Assembly (NCBI RefSeq): GCF_900141875.1
Contig: NZ_FQZE01000020.1
Location: 1 to 64,000 of the forward strand
Direction of reading: 5' to 3'
DNA length: 64,000 nucleotides
From: Tangfeifania diversioriginum
Lineage (GTDB): Bacteria > Bacteroidota > Bacteroidia > Bacteroidales > Prolixibacteraceae
The position numbers were made by a program, and so were the translations under genes. The notes below the pieces were generated by a model. That model saw only the letters and a program-made list of their open reading frames with translations. It made no database searches and was not told the DNA's origin. Numbering within the stretch: position 1 is the stretch's first letter; each line of letters starts with the position of its first letter. This document shows, one piece after another, positions 41,506 to 52,325 of this stretch.

Positions 41506-43187
41506 TAAGTCTTTACTTTCTTAAACAACTCCCGAAACGCTTTTGAGTTTACTTCAGCATCGGTAAAAATTTCCGTAACCGCTGCTTTTTGCTGTTTTTC
41601 AGAATAGAAATGAGTCAACTGCTTTTCCAAATCTGTTTCGTTGGCAGCTCTGAAATAATCGAGCCCGAAAGTTTGTGCCATTCCTTTGGTGCTGAATTTA
41701 TTTTCGGTGAAAAAGTGTTCGCGGAACGCCGGCGATTCACCCGGCCCTTTTATCATGCTGAAAATGTTTCCGCCCCCGTTGTGAATGACAATGATGCGCA
41801 GATTATTTCCAATATATTTATTCAAGAGTGCGTTGGAATCATAAAAAAAAGAGAGGTCGCCCAGAATTATGGTGTTGATTTTTTGCGATTCAGATGCAAA
41901 TCCCACAGCGGTTGACAGCGAACCATCAATACCGCTCACACCACGGTTGCTGAAATACCGGGTGTTTTTGGCGGCTTCAAATAGAAGTGCGTAACGAACC
42001 GGGGAACTGTTTCCAAGATGAACTACTGAATTTTCAGGAATGAATTTTTGAATTTTGTTGAACACTTTTAAATCGCAAAATTTGGTTTCATCAACAAAAT
42101 TATCGCGCAAATTTGCCACTGTCTTTTCCTGGTTTTTCCAATTTTCAAAAAATGTTTTTTCTTTTGATTTTAGTTGAGGCAGCAGTTGTTCGAAAAAAAT
42201 TTCAGGTGTGGAATCAATCACGCGTGTTAATGACTGGTAAGTATCGGCGTGCTGGTTCGCTTTTGAAATATGCCAGTGCGCATCCGGTTTGTTTTTCCGC
42301 AAAAATTGTTTCAGCGGTTTGGAGACAAATGAACCGCCGAAAGTGATAACTAAATCTGGCTGAAAAACTCTGCTGCTTTCCGAAAGCAACGAGGTGATGA
42401 GCAAATCCGGAATTCCGCAAAATTCTGAATTATTCAGATTGGCCAGATTTTCTTTTAAAACAAGAGCTCCTGATTTTTCCGAAACTTCAGCCAGAATTTC
42501 TTCCAGCTTCGGATTTGGATTTTGCTGACCGGCAAGGATTAGTATTTTTTCAGAACCGTTAAATTCTTCAGAAAGATGTTGCAGTTCTTTTTCTGCTAAA
42601 AAAGATTGTGTCTTTACAGAATCAATCACTTTAACTTTTGGCAAATCTTCATCCAGCAAATCGTGGAGCGGTTCTTCCAGCGGAATGTTGATGTGCACTG
42701 GTCCCGGGGTTTCTGAAATTGCCCGATTCAGCGTTTCGTTGATTTCGCGTCCGGCAAACCACAAATCTTTTTCTGTTTCGTTCAGTGGCAGGGTGATTTC
42801 TTTTTTGATGAAATCGCGGTAAATATTGTTTTGACGGATGGTTTGGTTTTCCAGCTGATCGATCCAGTAGGGCGGCCGGTCGGCAGTGAGTACCATTAGC
42901 GGAATGTTGCGGTAGAAAGCTTCCGCCACGGCAGGTGCGTAATTGAGCGTGGAAGTTCCCGAACTGCAAACCAGCACCACTGGTTTTTGAACCGACTCGG
43001 ATAAACCGATGGCAAAATAGCCGGCGCTTCGTTCATCCACAATGCTGCGGCAGTTAAAACTTTTATTTGTTGCCAGCGTGTGTACCAACGGGCCGCTGCG
43101 CGAACCGGGCGAAATTACAATATTGGTAATTCCTTTGGCCAGTAAAATGGCTGCCAGTTGCTGAATATGTTTTTTTGTTGAAATCAT
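41505..43187 (-). CDS. menD: SEPHCHC synthase
   Basis: MenD adds succinyl-semialdehyde (from 2-oxoglutarate) to isochorismate using thiamine diphosphate. A 560-residue protein with VISPGSRSGPLVHTL at the N-terminus, the cofactor Glu near SGTSTLNYAPAVAEA, and the ThDP-Mg motif GDLSFFYDSNALL near residue 440. RGVSGIDGSLSTA is diagnostic of the family. The start overlaps the menF stop as ATGA. Confidence 0.95.
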   Translation of the reverse strand: MISTKKHIQQLAAILLAKGITNIVISPGSRSGPLVHTLATNKSFNCRSIVDERSAGYFAIGLSESVQKPVVLVCSSGTSTLNYAPAVAEAFYRNIPLMVLTADRPPYWIDQLENQTIRQNNIYRDFIKKEITLPLNETEKDLWFAGREINETLNRAISETPGPVHINIPLEEPLHDLLDEDLPKVKVIDSVKTQSFLAEKELQHLSEEFNGSEKILILAGQQNPNPKLEEILAEVSEKSGALVLKENLANLNNSEFCGIPDLLITSLLSESSRVFQPDLVITFGGSFVSKPLKQFLRKNKPDAHWHISKANQHADTYQSLTRVIDSTPEIFFEQLLPQLKSKEKTFFENWKNQEKTVANLRDNFVDETKFCDLKVFNKIQKFIPENSVVHLGNSSPVRYALLFEAAKNTRYFSNRGVSGIDGSLSTAVGFASESQKINTIILGDLSFFYDSNALLNKYIGNNLRIIVIHNGGGNIFSMIKGPGESPAFREHFFTENKFSTKGMAQTFGLDYFRAANETDLEKQLTHFYSEKQQKAAVTEIFTDAEVNSKAFRELFKKVKT

Positions 43188-44320
43188 CTGTTTTGCACTG
43201 CTTCGATGGCTGATAACAGGGTGGTGGCTTTTTTATTGGTCTCTTCCCATTCATCTTCCGGCACCGACCGCGAAGTTATCCCGCCACCCGAGTATAAAAT
43301 GTATTGTTCCGGCCTCACTTCCAAACAACGCAAATTTACAAATAATCCGACATCCCCATTCAGCCGCCACGGACCGATATAACCTGAATAATACCTCCGG
43401 TCGTGTTTTTCAATTTTTGAAATAAACCGTGCTGCTTTTGGTTTTGGGTAGCCACACACTGCCGGAGTGGGGTGGAGTTCAGCTACAAAATCACCGAGGT
43501 TACAATCCAGTTTTTTGGCAGCAAACCTGAAAATGGTGCTGAGGTGCGCCACCTGTCCGCTTTCCAGCGTGTCAGGGCCTTCGGTGATGTATGGGTGAAT
43601 ATTGAACCGGTAAAATACATCGAGAATGTAGCGCGACACAAACGCCTGTTCCTCAATTTCCTTGGTGTGCCAGCTGTAATCGCCGTCGTCGCGGCGCGAC
43701 TGCGTGCCTGCCAGCGAAACGGTTTCCAGCATTTTGTCGTCCGACTTCAGTAAAACCTCGGGTGTGGCACCCATCCACAAACCAGCTTGTGTTTGGCCGG
43801 TGGCTGCCGATGGCAGATTCACCAGGTAAACAAACGCATTGGGTGTTTGCTCCAAAAGCTGGAGATACACCTCGCCAATCGATTCCGATTTTCGCTGGAA
43901 AGGAATTAACCGTGAAACAATAACTTTGGCCAGCTTGCTCTCTTTTATTTTGCCGATGGTGGTTTCAATGTCTTTTAAATAGTCTTTTTTAGAAATAATG
44001 AAAGGCGGCTCAGGATGCACTTCTTCCACTTTTTCGTGCTGAAGGGCTTCGCAATCAATAGTAAGAATTTCGTCGATTCCTTTTTTGTGGATACCTGGTT
44101 TTAAAAGCACGAGCGGCGCATTCTCGCTGATGTTGTACGGTGCGAAAACAAAACCTTCCTGTCCGTTCAGCTTTTCCAGCTGGTCGGGGTGGATGAGCCC
44201 TTCCTGCGGAGCCACCAATATTTCGGGAGTGTGGCTACCGGGCATCGACCAAAGTGCAAACGGGCAGTTTTTTGCGAGCAGGTTATCGATAAAAAGCGCA
44301 AAATCTTTTCTATTTGTCAT
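43184..44320 (-). CDS. menF: Isochorismate synthase
   Basis: MenF converts chorismate to isochorismate, the first menaquinone step. A 378-residue chorismate-binding protein. Active-site motifs are LAKVIVSRL, HPTPAVCGYPK and YYSGYIGPW; these distinguish it from TrpE. It overlaps menD by four bases and the hotdog thioesterase upstream by 11 bases, showing tight coupling. Confidence 0.93.
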   Translation of the reverse strand: MTNRKDFALFIDNLLAKNCPFALWSMPGSHTPEILVAPQEGLIHPDQLEKLNGQEGFVFAPYNISENAPLVLLKPGIHKKGIDEILTIDCEALQHEKVEEVHPEPPFIISKKDYLKDIETTIGKIKESKLAKVIVSRLIPFQRKSESIGEVYLQLLEQTPNAFVYLVNLPSAATGQTQAGLWMGATPEVLLKSDDKMLETVSLAGTQSRRDDGDYSWHTKEIEEQAFVSRYILDVFYRFNIHPYITEGPDTLESGQVAHLSTIFRFAAKKLDCNLGDFVAELHPTPAVCGYPKPKAARFISKIEKHDRRYYSGYIGPWRLNGDVGLFVNLRCLEVRPEQYILYSGGGITSRSVPEDEWEETNKKATTLLSAIEAVQNR

Positions 44321-44747
44321 TCTTCTTTACAATCATGTTCGTAACGCGGACGGTTGAAATTAGCCGGCCTTCCTCATTTTGTATATCAACATTCCAAAGG
44401 TGAGTCTTGTTCCCGCGGTGAATAATTTTTGCTGTGGCGCGTGCTTTGCCCGTTTTCAGTGTGCCGGTATGGTTTCCGGAGACCTGGCTGCCGAGCGCAT
44501 CAAATTCGTTTAAATCGATGATTAACATACTTCCCAAACCAGCAAGCGTTTCGGCCATGGCCAGGTTGGCACCACCGTGCAGCATCCCGTCGGGGCGGCT
44601 GTTTTTTTCAGAAAGGGTGAAATAGCCTTCCACCAGGCCGTCGCCGATTTCTGTTACTTCAATTCCCAGGTTACCAATAAGGCTTTTTTGCATCGCTTTA
44701 TTGATGAGATCGAGAGGGGTATTAAAATTCAGCAAAGTTAAATCCAT
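44310..44747 (-). CDS. Hotdog thioesterase, probable DHNA-CoA hydrolase
   Basis: A 145-residue PaaI-type hotdog protein with HGGANLAMAETLAGLGS near residue 58, which holds the helix Glu and the Gly-rich turn. By family it hydrolyses acyl-CoA thioesters. Its position, overlapping menF by 11 bases, suggests that it supplies the DHNA-CoA thioesterase (MenI) step, since no other candidate lies in the cluster. The exact substrate is inferred. Confidence 0.82.
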   Translation of the reverse strand: MDLTLLNFNTPLDLINKAMQKSLIGNLGIEVTEIGDGLVEGYFTLSEKNSRPDGMLHGGANLAMAETLAGLGSMLIIDLNEFDALGSQVSGNHTGTLKTGKARATAKIIHRGNKTHLWNVDIQNEEGRLISTVRVTNMIVKKNDK

Positions 44748-44791
44748 AATGAATTTTTGTAAAAAATGAAGCCAAAATTACGATTTCCTTT

Positions 44792-47700
44792 TTACTGCGC
44801 CAAAGTAAACCGGAAACTCACGCCAATATTTGTATTCGATGTGGGGAACGAGAGTGAAGTAAACGGATTATTCATGACTTTATCGAAAAATACCCGCAGC
44901 TGGAAACGGTCGCTGAGCATGTAGTCGGCAGTGGTTTTAATGGTAAACGCACTTTGCCCGGCGGTAATCTGGTCGTCGTCTTCCACAATTTTACGCAGCA
45001 CGGTTTTGTTTTTCCGGTAGGAGAGGTCGGCCCGCAGATTCAAATCGTTGGAATAGGCTTGTTGCGAATTTTTGGTTTTTATAATCAGATCCATCTGCGT
45101 AAACCGGTAACCAATTCCCATGGTGTATTCGTTGCTGAGCACTTCGGTTAACTGGTTATTGGCAAATGACAACGTAAGGTTTCTGGAGCGTTTTATTTCG
45201 GCACGGGTAGTTAAATCATTGTTCCACATAATGTCCATATTAATGAGCGGGCTGAAAGTTTCAGTAATACTCACCGAGTTGAAATCGTATGGAGCAATAA
45301 AGTTGTCGGCAATGTCGCGTATATAGCTGAAACCGTCTCCCTGTTCTTCGTAATTGAGGTTGGTGATGAAAGACCCCACATTGTAGCTTGAGCGGTAGGA
45401 ATGGGTGAAATTAAGCGAACGCATAATTTTGTTTAGGCCCGGAATCTGGGAAACCATTCCCTCGTAACGGATACGCCAGTTGGGGCGGATAAATTTAATG
45501 GACGGGAAAAGTCCCAGCGATACATCGTGCGGATCTTTGTTTTGGTAGGCCGCCAAAAATGCCGGCACCATAACTTCCACCGAGTTGGGGCCGTAGCCGT
45601 CGGGGAATCCGGTTTCCGGGTCAACAGCTGAAGGATCGTAGCCGAAACCATTATTGGGGTCGCGTTGCGATGCCAGGCGACGGGCAATAATTTGCCGGTA
45701 GTCTTTAAATTTCTCAAATGTTTCTGATTGGTGCACTTCTCCTTTACCCATGGCAAAAAAGGCCGTTCCCCAGGTGAGAGTTGACATGCTGAAATTCCCT
45801 TTTTCAGTAAAACTGTTCGCGCTAAAGTCGCCTGTTTCCGGGTTGTAGTTGTAAAATTCGCTGATATTTTTTGAGAACGAGCGGTCGGCAGTAACATCGA
45901 TACGGAGATCGGGCAGGGGTTCAACGGTAGCCCTGATGCTGAAGCGTTCGTTTTTGGTAAACATGTACGGCATGTTCAGTGTGGAGTCGGTGGTTATCCA
46001 GCCGTTTTCGGCGGCCCGCCGTGCGAAACCGTAATCCTGCCATCCCAGCAGGAAGGGAGTTCCGGGAGCAAAGCTGCTATTTCTCCGCCGGTTGAAAAGA
46101 TCGCGGTCGGGGGTGTAAGTTCCGGCACCAAAAGCAGTGGGTTCGGGCAAATAACCGGGCAGTACTGTTCCGCCGTTTATGCTGTAGTTTACCGAAATGG
46201 TCCGTACACCAATCAGCATGCGGGTGGTTAAATCGAGCACGTCTTTTAAGAATGTCTGGTCACCGGGTTTACCGGTTACTTTAATCTGCGCTTGGTCGGC
46301 ATTGGCAAGAGGCGTGAATTCGATGGTATTGGCATCAACAATATTGGTATTTCCGCGAATAAGCTCACCATCGACTCCGGTGGCCACTACATTTATTTTT
46401 TTGGTGTTCAGGTTATGTGTTACCGTTTCTGTTTCGCCCTCTGCAAGTTTTACATTGCTTGAATAGGTTTGTTCCTGTTCCTGTTGAGGCTGGGGTTGTT
46501 GTTGCTGTCGGGATTGAGTCCGGCTGCCGCCACTGCGGCGGTTTAAACTGGAGCGTCCCCTGCCGGTTCTCCTGAATTTCCGGTCCAGTTCCTGGAAATA
46601 GGGTACTTTATTGTACAGGCTCTGCAGGTTGGCATTTCCGGTTAACTGAATGTTCCGCGAATTTTGAATGCGGTTCCCCAGGTTAATGGTGTCGGCAGTC
46701 ATAGGTCCAGCCTGCCAGTCGTAAGTTCCCTGGTAGCGCACCGATGATGAAAGGAAATTCAGAAACTGAATCTGGTTGATGGGCAACCTGTAGGTGACAT
46801 TTACATTGTGGTTATAAAGTGTTGGCCTTCCCAAATTCCATAAGTTGGTCATAATGGAATCCTTAATCATGTCATAATTATCCATGTCGCGGTTGATCCT
46901 GCCTTCAGGTTCATCGATGCGGGAGGTGCTTCTGGACGAAAAATCAACTTTCAGTGAGCGGGTCACATCGTAGCGCAAATCGAAAAAGCGGTTCCATAAA
47001 AAATCTTTCTCATAGGTAGCCGGAAGAATAAATTCCGGGTTGGTAACATTTCGCGATTTAATTTCGTGGTAGCGACGCGTGAGGTCGGTCCGGAAAGAGA
47101 TTTGGGTAGGCAACGGATAAAAATTGAAATTACCCAGCAATTTGAGCGGTCCTTTCTGCAGCAGGCCAATATTGTTAAATGGCTGAACGATTTCCGGACG
47201 GCTGCTGTAGTTATAGGAGAACATCCCCCGGTAGGTTTTGTCGAGGTTGTATTCAGTATCGATGTTTCTCCTGAAAATTTCATTGTAAGAGTATGACAAT
47301 GCAAAGTTCTCCGGATCCCAGAGGCGTACTTTGGTTTGTTCGCGCTGCGGTTCTATTTTCACATTGGTAAAATTCAAGCTTTTACGGGTTACCAAATCCT
47401 GCGACATATTTTTTATTGAATCCCTTACGTTGTCGTTTTCGGCATGTTCCAGCGATTTGTCGAGTTCAATATCGGGTTCCAGCGGGTTGTATTTTGGGTT
47501 ACTTACACTACGTGAATAGCCGTAGTACATGGGCAGGCGCACTCCGGCTTTTTCGGGAAAGAATTTACCCAAATCAACTGATGACGCAATATCAATTTCA
47601 TTTAAATCATCCAGTTGCCGGTTGTTGACATTCTGGCTGATGCTACCAAATCCGGCAGAACGGGTTCTGCCTGCCACGGTAACACTACCCAAATCGGCCA

Positions 47701-50700
47701 GGCGTGTGGTAACCCGGGCGTTGGCGGCCCATCCTCCATCTTCATCAAAATCAGAAAGGCGCATTTCGTTTACCCAAACTTCCACTGCTTTGGGGCCGGT
47801 GTTAATCTGGCCTTTTTTGTTCCGGATACCCATCATTACCACCTGCACATTTCCGAGGTTGGGGCTTCCTTTAATTTTAACCCTGTTTTTATTTTTGTTC
47901 CAACCCTGGTGAACGGTTTCGTAAATATCCTGCATTCCAAAAGTGGAGCCCGCCCTTCTCACTTCAGCGTTTCGTTCGAGTTTTGCATTGGTGAACAATT
48001 CGAGAGGAATATCCAGCCTGTTTGCATCGGGCCAGACTGTGTAGCGGTCGCTTTCAATATCATCGTTATACCTTCCGGGCGGAGTAAGCTTTAGCGGCAC
48101 TTCGTACTCGTAGTAGTTGTAGTTGTAATCGGATCCAATCCGGATAAAAAAGTGGAGTTCATCGTCATTTAACGGGTACTCCTCCATTTCTTCGGCATGT
48201 ACTTCCAGTTTCAGGCGTTTGTACCTTCTGAAATCCATGTACAATGATTTGTAAGCGGCCCGTGCATCGCCCTGTTCGAGGTCGGTTACTTTCAATACCA
48301 TCGACTGCTCGTTGAGCTGGCGAAGCTGCGGGTTGGCAGGGTCGATTACCCGGTCGATTCCCGGTGGAAGAATGTAGTTCACCGGTTCCCTGTTTCCGTT
48401 TTCTTCAATGTTAACCGCCGAAACATCGAATTCTGCATTGGGAGAAAAAGCATCAGGATCCTGTCCGATTTCACGGGTGTACCTGCGCCAGTCGGACCGC
48501 ACCAAATCGAGCGTTGCAAAGCGTAAGACCACGGGTTGTTCGAATCCGCGCATGAACATACGTAAAAACCGAATGGACTTAAAATCGCGGATATTGCCGA
48601 CTACTTGGTCGGGGTCGCGTACCGGAATTTTAAACTGGTACCACTTTACATCACCTACCTGGCCGTTTTTCAGCTCCACACGACTTTCTTTTATGTCGGT
48701 AATAAAGTTTTCGCCCAGCTGCATGTCTTCTTTGCGGATATTTACTTTATACTGGTAGTAGCGTTCGTTTTCATTTAATGTGTTGTCGCCGTTTATGTCT
48801 TCAATATCAGGGAGTGATGAAGCTGCAGTTGGATAGGATTCCGGCGACATTTCGGTGGTGCGCGAGTTGTTTTCAGAACCGTTAAAACGCTTGTAACGTT
48901 CCAGAATTCCCAGCTCCTGCTGATCGTAATCTGAGCCGCGGTAATAGTGAAAATCGTCGCCTGACGGGTCATTCAAAAAATCTTCAAAAACATCGTCATA
49001 AACCAGATCCCTGAGCTGGTCGAGGTAATTCCCGAAAAAAAGTTGTTCTTCTTCGCTGCTCAACCCGTCAAATCCGACATCCTGGTATCTGCGCGATTCC
49101 GGGTCGTTATCGAATGCGTTAACAAGCGATTGCAGGGTTGAAACGCGTCCCCAGGCAGTTGAGTCAACATTGGTTACGAGTTCCGTAGTTGGCAGGCCCT
49201 GCTCAAAAGCTTTTCGCGAGTCTTTCAGTATGTCTTCCGAAATATCGCCCAGGTTGAAGTAGAGTTCGCCGCCCTGATGTGTTCCTGCCGTATCGTTTAC
49301 AAAAGGATCCATCACCCAGAATTCAATAAATTCGATGTTGGAGTTTTCGAAATCACTGGTTTGAATTTCGCGCATAATACCGCCCCAGCGCGTTTCCGGA
49401 TCCTTCAATGTTCCGTCCTGGTTTATTCCGCTCGAATAATCAGTTGGTTGCGTGTCGTAGTTATAAGGCCCGCGTTCGTTGGGATAAAAGGCCAAATCTA
49501 AAACCGGAATATTCGTCGGCTGGCCAACAGGTGACTCTTTTGCCGGGAAAATTTCTTTTTCAAACACCTCGCGAACCAGGTGGTTCGATTGCATCTCCTT
49601 GTCGTTTCTGATATGGTCGGGTGTGAGGCTGTTGTTCCGCAGGAATAAAGGATCGATAATATACCAGGCCAGGTTAGCGCGGTTAAATCCATATTCGGGC
49701 GAATTGGTGAGGTTTCCTTCGGGGAACATTTCCGGCTGGTATTGGGGTGTACTTGCCATTACCCACGCTTGCCTCGCTTTCAGGTTTATGGTTGTTTTTG
49801 TGCCTTCAAAATCATCGATATAGGCATTTCCACTCTTTTCAATAACACTTGAATGGCCCGGGATTAACTGGGCAACTTCGGCTTCCACATCGATTGACGA
49901 TGGGGTGTTGGAGCTGTAAAACGGAAGCGCATCCACGGCTTTGGTCAGCAGCATGCTTTCGGTTGACCAGCGGCCATCTACCCCCACCATCAGGTTTGAA
50001 ATGGGGTCTTCACCGTAGTCCACTTTTTGGGTGAGCGGGCGTTCCTGCATATAGAGGGCGGTGGCGCCAATGTTAAAATTGTCGGAAAAAGCGTAATTGG
50101 CGTGTGCACCAAGCAGGGTTTTCCGCTGCATGGTAAAGAGGTCTTCACTCTCGGTAGAAACCTGAATGGGAGTTCCTGCTTCAAGCAGCGCCTCGTTAAT
50201 AATTTTCACCTGGCCCAGCGTGTAATCAACTGTATAATCAACATTCTCCACCAGTTCGCGTCCGCCTGCAGTAACTTTTACCGAACCTTGTGTGAGGTTG
50301 AGCGTACCCAGCGGAATGTCGGAGCCTGAGGCGCCTTTGTAGCTACCCGTTATGCGGAACTTGTTGTGCTCTGCATCCTGCTCGGCAAACACTCTTGTTG
50401 AATCGTATAGCGAGGTGAAGGTATATTCTTCAATCAGTGCAGGGTCCTGAATGGAATCGGCCAGATGGCTGCCAAAAGGTTCTACTACCGGGAAAATTAT
50501 CCGCCCTCGGTTTGAGTTCACGGTGATTCCCTCAATGTAGTCGAACATCCCGTCTTTGTAAGGGTCCATCTGTTTGTTTAGCTTGTCGAGGTTCATTACT
50601 TCGAGCAGGATGTGCCCGCGCAGTCTTCCTTTGGGTAGGTAATTTATGTTAGTACCTGTTGAATCGTTTTGGTACACAATATTCAGAATAAAATCTTCGG

Positions 50701-52318
50701 AGGTTAGCTGGTAAGCGTCGAGGTTGTAGATGTTTTTCATCATCAGGTCCCAGGTAGGCAGATTGGGCGACAAATTGGTTCCTTTCAGCAATTTAAGCAC
50801 CAGTGTTTTAGGGGCGTCAACACCATCGGTGGAAAACTCCCCCACCTGAAAGTTCTTGCCGTTTGAAGTATAGCTGAAAGCTACCGCCAGTACTTCGTCA
50901 GCGTTAAGTGCCGTATTTAGTGAAATATATCCTAATCGCTCGTTTACAGTGTATTCCGATTCGCTCAGTTTGCGCGCCTGTTCAATTTTTTCAAAATCCT
51001 GACCACCTACAAATGCGGGGCTGAACTGTGCCATTACTGAGGTAATGTCTTGTGTGTTACGGATGTCGCTGTAGGTAGTGGTCATTTCGTAGTACAAACC
51101 GTTGGCATCGTTGAGCGGAAATATATTTTCAGGATAAGCAAGGCCGATATTTTCCTGAAATTCGGGTATTTCGTTGTAAATATGTTCGCCATGCTCGCCT
51201 AAGTCCTGAAACGCGAGGATATTTCGGGATTCAGAAAAATTATTTGATTTATTGGTGACCCAAATTTCAATTTTGTTGATGTTGATGGGCGAAGTGGGGA
51301 CCGCCGTGTTTTGCAGCCATTTGTCGTAGTTGTCGCGAAAATACTGCGACAGGAAAAAGTGTCTGTTGGCATCATAATCAGCTGCCGAAATTTCAAAGTT
51401 GGTGATTTGCGCTCCGCCCTCAGTTTCAATAGTTTTCGATTCTCCTTTATGTTGAGAGAAAAGCGTAGTGAGCGAGAGGCGGCCAAATTGCATTTCGGCT
51501 TTTACCCCAAACAGGTTGGAAGCGCCTGTTATCAGGGTTCCGCTGAGCGGTAGTGAAACATTTCCGGCCGAGATACTTTTAATAATTTCATCTTCGTCGC
51601 CGGTGTATTCCAGGTTCATTTTGTTTTCGTAATCAAAAGTGGCCTCGGTGTTGTAATTCACCCGCATGTTCATTTTGGTACCAATCTGGCCCATCACGTT
51701 CATCTGAATTTTCTCGTCAAAATCGAAGGTGGGCACTTTTCTGAGTCGCTCCGGAATGGCGGGGTTTTCGGTGGCATTCATCTGGTACCCGAAGCTCACT
51801 TCCACATATCCCTGCGGTTGAATGTTGACTGTATTTCCACCAAAAACGCGGTTAAATGCTTCGCCGCCAATAGTGAGTTTTGGGATGAGGCCTCCCTGTT
51901 CATCCAGTTCATGTTGCCGGCTGCGTTGTTTCCAGTAGTTTTTAATGGATTTTTCAAAGTCGTAGTCGATGTATTCGTCAAGCGACATTGATTGCGGAAG
52001 CCTGTAGTTCAGGTTTCCAATTTTTTCATAAAATATGTATTCTCCTGTTTCGGGGTCGTATTCAATTTCAAAATTAATGTTGCTGGGTTTATTCAGGAAT
52101 ATTTTCGAGGTGTCTTGCGAAGGTTGTCCAAAAGCGGGCTGGTCGTTAAACGGAAAGGGCAGTGTGCCCGTGGTATCAATTTCAACGGTATCCTGCTGCA
52201 AAATAAGCGGAGCAGCACCAATTGCTGAATTGCCAGCACTACTAATTCCGGATGCTGCAAGCAGGGAGGTGAGCACGTATATGAAGCCTATTTTCCTGAA
52301 GATACGGGCGAATTTCAT
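44792..52318 (-). CDS. sprA: T9SS translocon protein SprA/Sov
   Basis: A 2508-residue outer-membrane protein; SprA (Sov) is the giant 36-strand barrel through which T9SS cargo passes. The signal peptide spans about residues 1-28. Markers include repeated DPETGEYIFY, GQIGTKMNMRVNYN, SGTLITGASNLFG and the C-terminal part ending NIGVSFRFTLAQ. A Gln-rich low-complexity linker (QQQQPQPQQEQEQ) occurs near residue 1930. ruvA lies seven bases upstream, an order I recall from many Bacteroidota. Confidence 0.95.
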   Translation of the reverse strand: MKFARIFRKIGFIYVLTSLLAASGISSAGNSAIGAAPLILQQDTVEIDTTGTLPFPFNDQPAFGQPSQDTSKIFLNKPSNINFEIEYDPETGEYIFYEKIGNLNYRLPQSMSLDEYIDYDFEKSIKNYWKQRSRQHELDEQGGLIPKLTIGGEAFNRVFGGNTVNIQPQGYVEVSFGYQMNATENPAIPERLRKVPTFDFDEKIQMNVMGQIGTKMNMRVNYNTEATFDYENKMNLEYTGDEDEIIKSISAGNVSLPLSGTLITGASNLFGVKAEMQFGRLSLTTLFSQHKGESKTIETEGGAQITNFEISAADYDANRHFFLSQYFRDNYDKWLQNTAVPTSPININKIEIWVTNKSNNFSESRNILAFQDLGEHGEHIYNEIPEFQENIGLAYPENIFPLNDANGLYYEMTTTYSDIRNTQDITSVMAQFSPAFVGGQDFEKIEQARKLSESEYTVNERLGYISLNTALNADEVLAVAFSYTSNGKNFQVGEFSTDGVDAPKTLVLKLLKGTNLSPNLPTWDLMMKNIYNLDAYQLTSEDFILNIVYQNDSTGTNINYLPKGRLRGHILLEVMNLDKLNKQMDPYKDGMFDYIEGITVNSNRGRIIFPVVEPFGSHLADSIQDPALIEEYTFTSLYDSTRVFAEQDAEHNKFRITGSYKGASGSDIPLGTLNLTQGSVKVTAGGRELVENVDYTVDYTLGQVKIINEALLEAGTPIQVSTESEDLFTMQRKTLLGAHANYAFSDNFNIGATALYMQERPLTQKVDYGEDPISNLMVGVDGRWSTESMLLTKAVDALPFYSSNTPSSIDVEAEVAQLIPGHSSVIEKSGNAYIDDFEGTKTTINLKARQAWVMASTPQYQPEMFPEGNLTNSPEYGFNRANLAWYIIDPLFLRNNSLTPDHIRNDKEMQSNHLVREVFEKEIFPAKESPVGQPTNIPVLDLAFYPNERGPYNYDTQPTDYSSGINQDGTLKDPETRWGGIMREIQTSDFENSNIEFIEFWVMDPFVNDTAGTHQGGELYFNLGDISEDILKDSRKAFEQGLPTTELVTNVDSTAWGRVSTLQSLVNAFDNDPESRRYQDVGFDGLSSEEEQLFFGNYLDQLRDLVYDDVFEDFLNDPSGDDFHYYRGSDYDQQELGILERYKRFNGSENNSRTTEMSPESYPTAASSLPDIEDINGDNTLNENERYYQYKVNIRKEDMQLGENFITDIKESRVELKNGQVGDVKWYQFKIPVRDPDQVVGNIRDFKSIRFLRMFMRGFEQPVVLRFATLDLVRSDWRRYTREIGQDPDAFSPNAEFDVSAVNIEENGNREPVNYILPPGIDRVIDPANPQLRQLNEQSMVLKVTDLEQGDARAAYKSLYMDFRRYKRLKLEVHAEEMEEYPLNDDELHFFIRIGSDYNYNYYEYEVPLKLTPPGRYNDDIESDRYTVWPDANRLDIPLELFTNAKLERNAEVRRAGSTFGMQDIYETVHQGWNKNKNRVKIKGSPNLGNVQVVMMGIRNKKGQINTGPKAVEVWVNEMRLSDFDEDGGWAANARVTTRLADLGSVTVAGRTRSAGFGSISQNVNNRQLDDLNEIDIASSVDLGKFFPEKAGVRLPMYYGYSRSVSNPKYNPLEPDIELDKSLEHAENDNVRDSIKNMSQDLVTRKSLNFTNVKIEPQREQTKVRLWDPENFALSYSYNEIFRRNIDTEYNLDKTYRGMFSYNYSSRPEIVQPFNNIGLLQKGPLKLLGNFNFYPLPTQISFRTDLTRRYHEIKSRNVTNPEFILPATYEKDFLWNRFFDLRYDVTRSLKVDFSSRSTSRIDEPEGRINRDMDNYDMIKDSIMTNLWNLGRPTLYNHNVNVTYRLPINQIQFLNFLSSSVRYQGTYDWQAGPMTADTINLGNRIQNSRNIQLTGNANLQSLYNKVPYFQELDRKFRRTGRGRSSLNRRSGGSRTQSRQQQQPQPQQEQEQTYSSNVKLAEGETETVTHNLNTKKINVVATGVDGELIRGNTNIVDANTIEFTPLANADQAQIKVTGKPGDQTFLKDVLDLTTRMLIGVRTISVNYSINGGTVLPGYLPEPTAFGAGTYTPDRDLFNRRRNSSFAPGTPFLLGWQDYGFARRAAENGWITTDSTLNMPYMFTKNERFSIRATVEPLPDLRIDVTADRSFSKNISEFYNYNPETGDFSANSFTEKGNFSMSTLTWGTAFFAMGKGEVHQSETFEKFKDYRQIIARRLASQRDPNNGFGYDPSAVDPETGFPDGYGPNSVEVMVPAFLAAYQNKDPHDVSLGLFPSIKFIRPNWRIRYEGMVSQIPGLNKIMRSLNFTHSYRSSYNVGSFITNLNYEEQGDGFSYIRDIADNFIAPYDFNSVSITETFSPLINMDIMWNNDLTTRAEIKRSRNLTLSFANNQLTEVLSNEYTMGIGYRFTQMDLIIKTKNSQQAYSNDLNLRADLSYRKNKTVLRKIVEDDDQITAGQSAFTIKTTADYMLSDRFQLRVFFDKVMNNPFTSLSFPTSNTNIGVSFRFTLAQ

Positions 52319-52325
52319 TCCTTTT

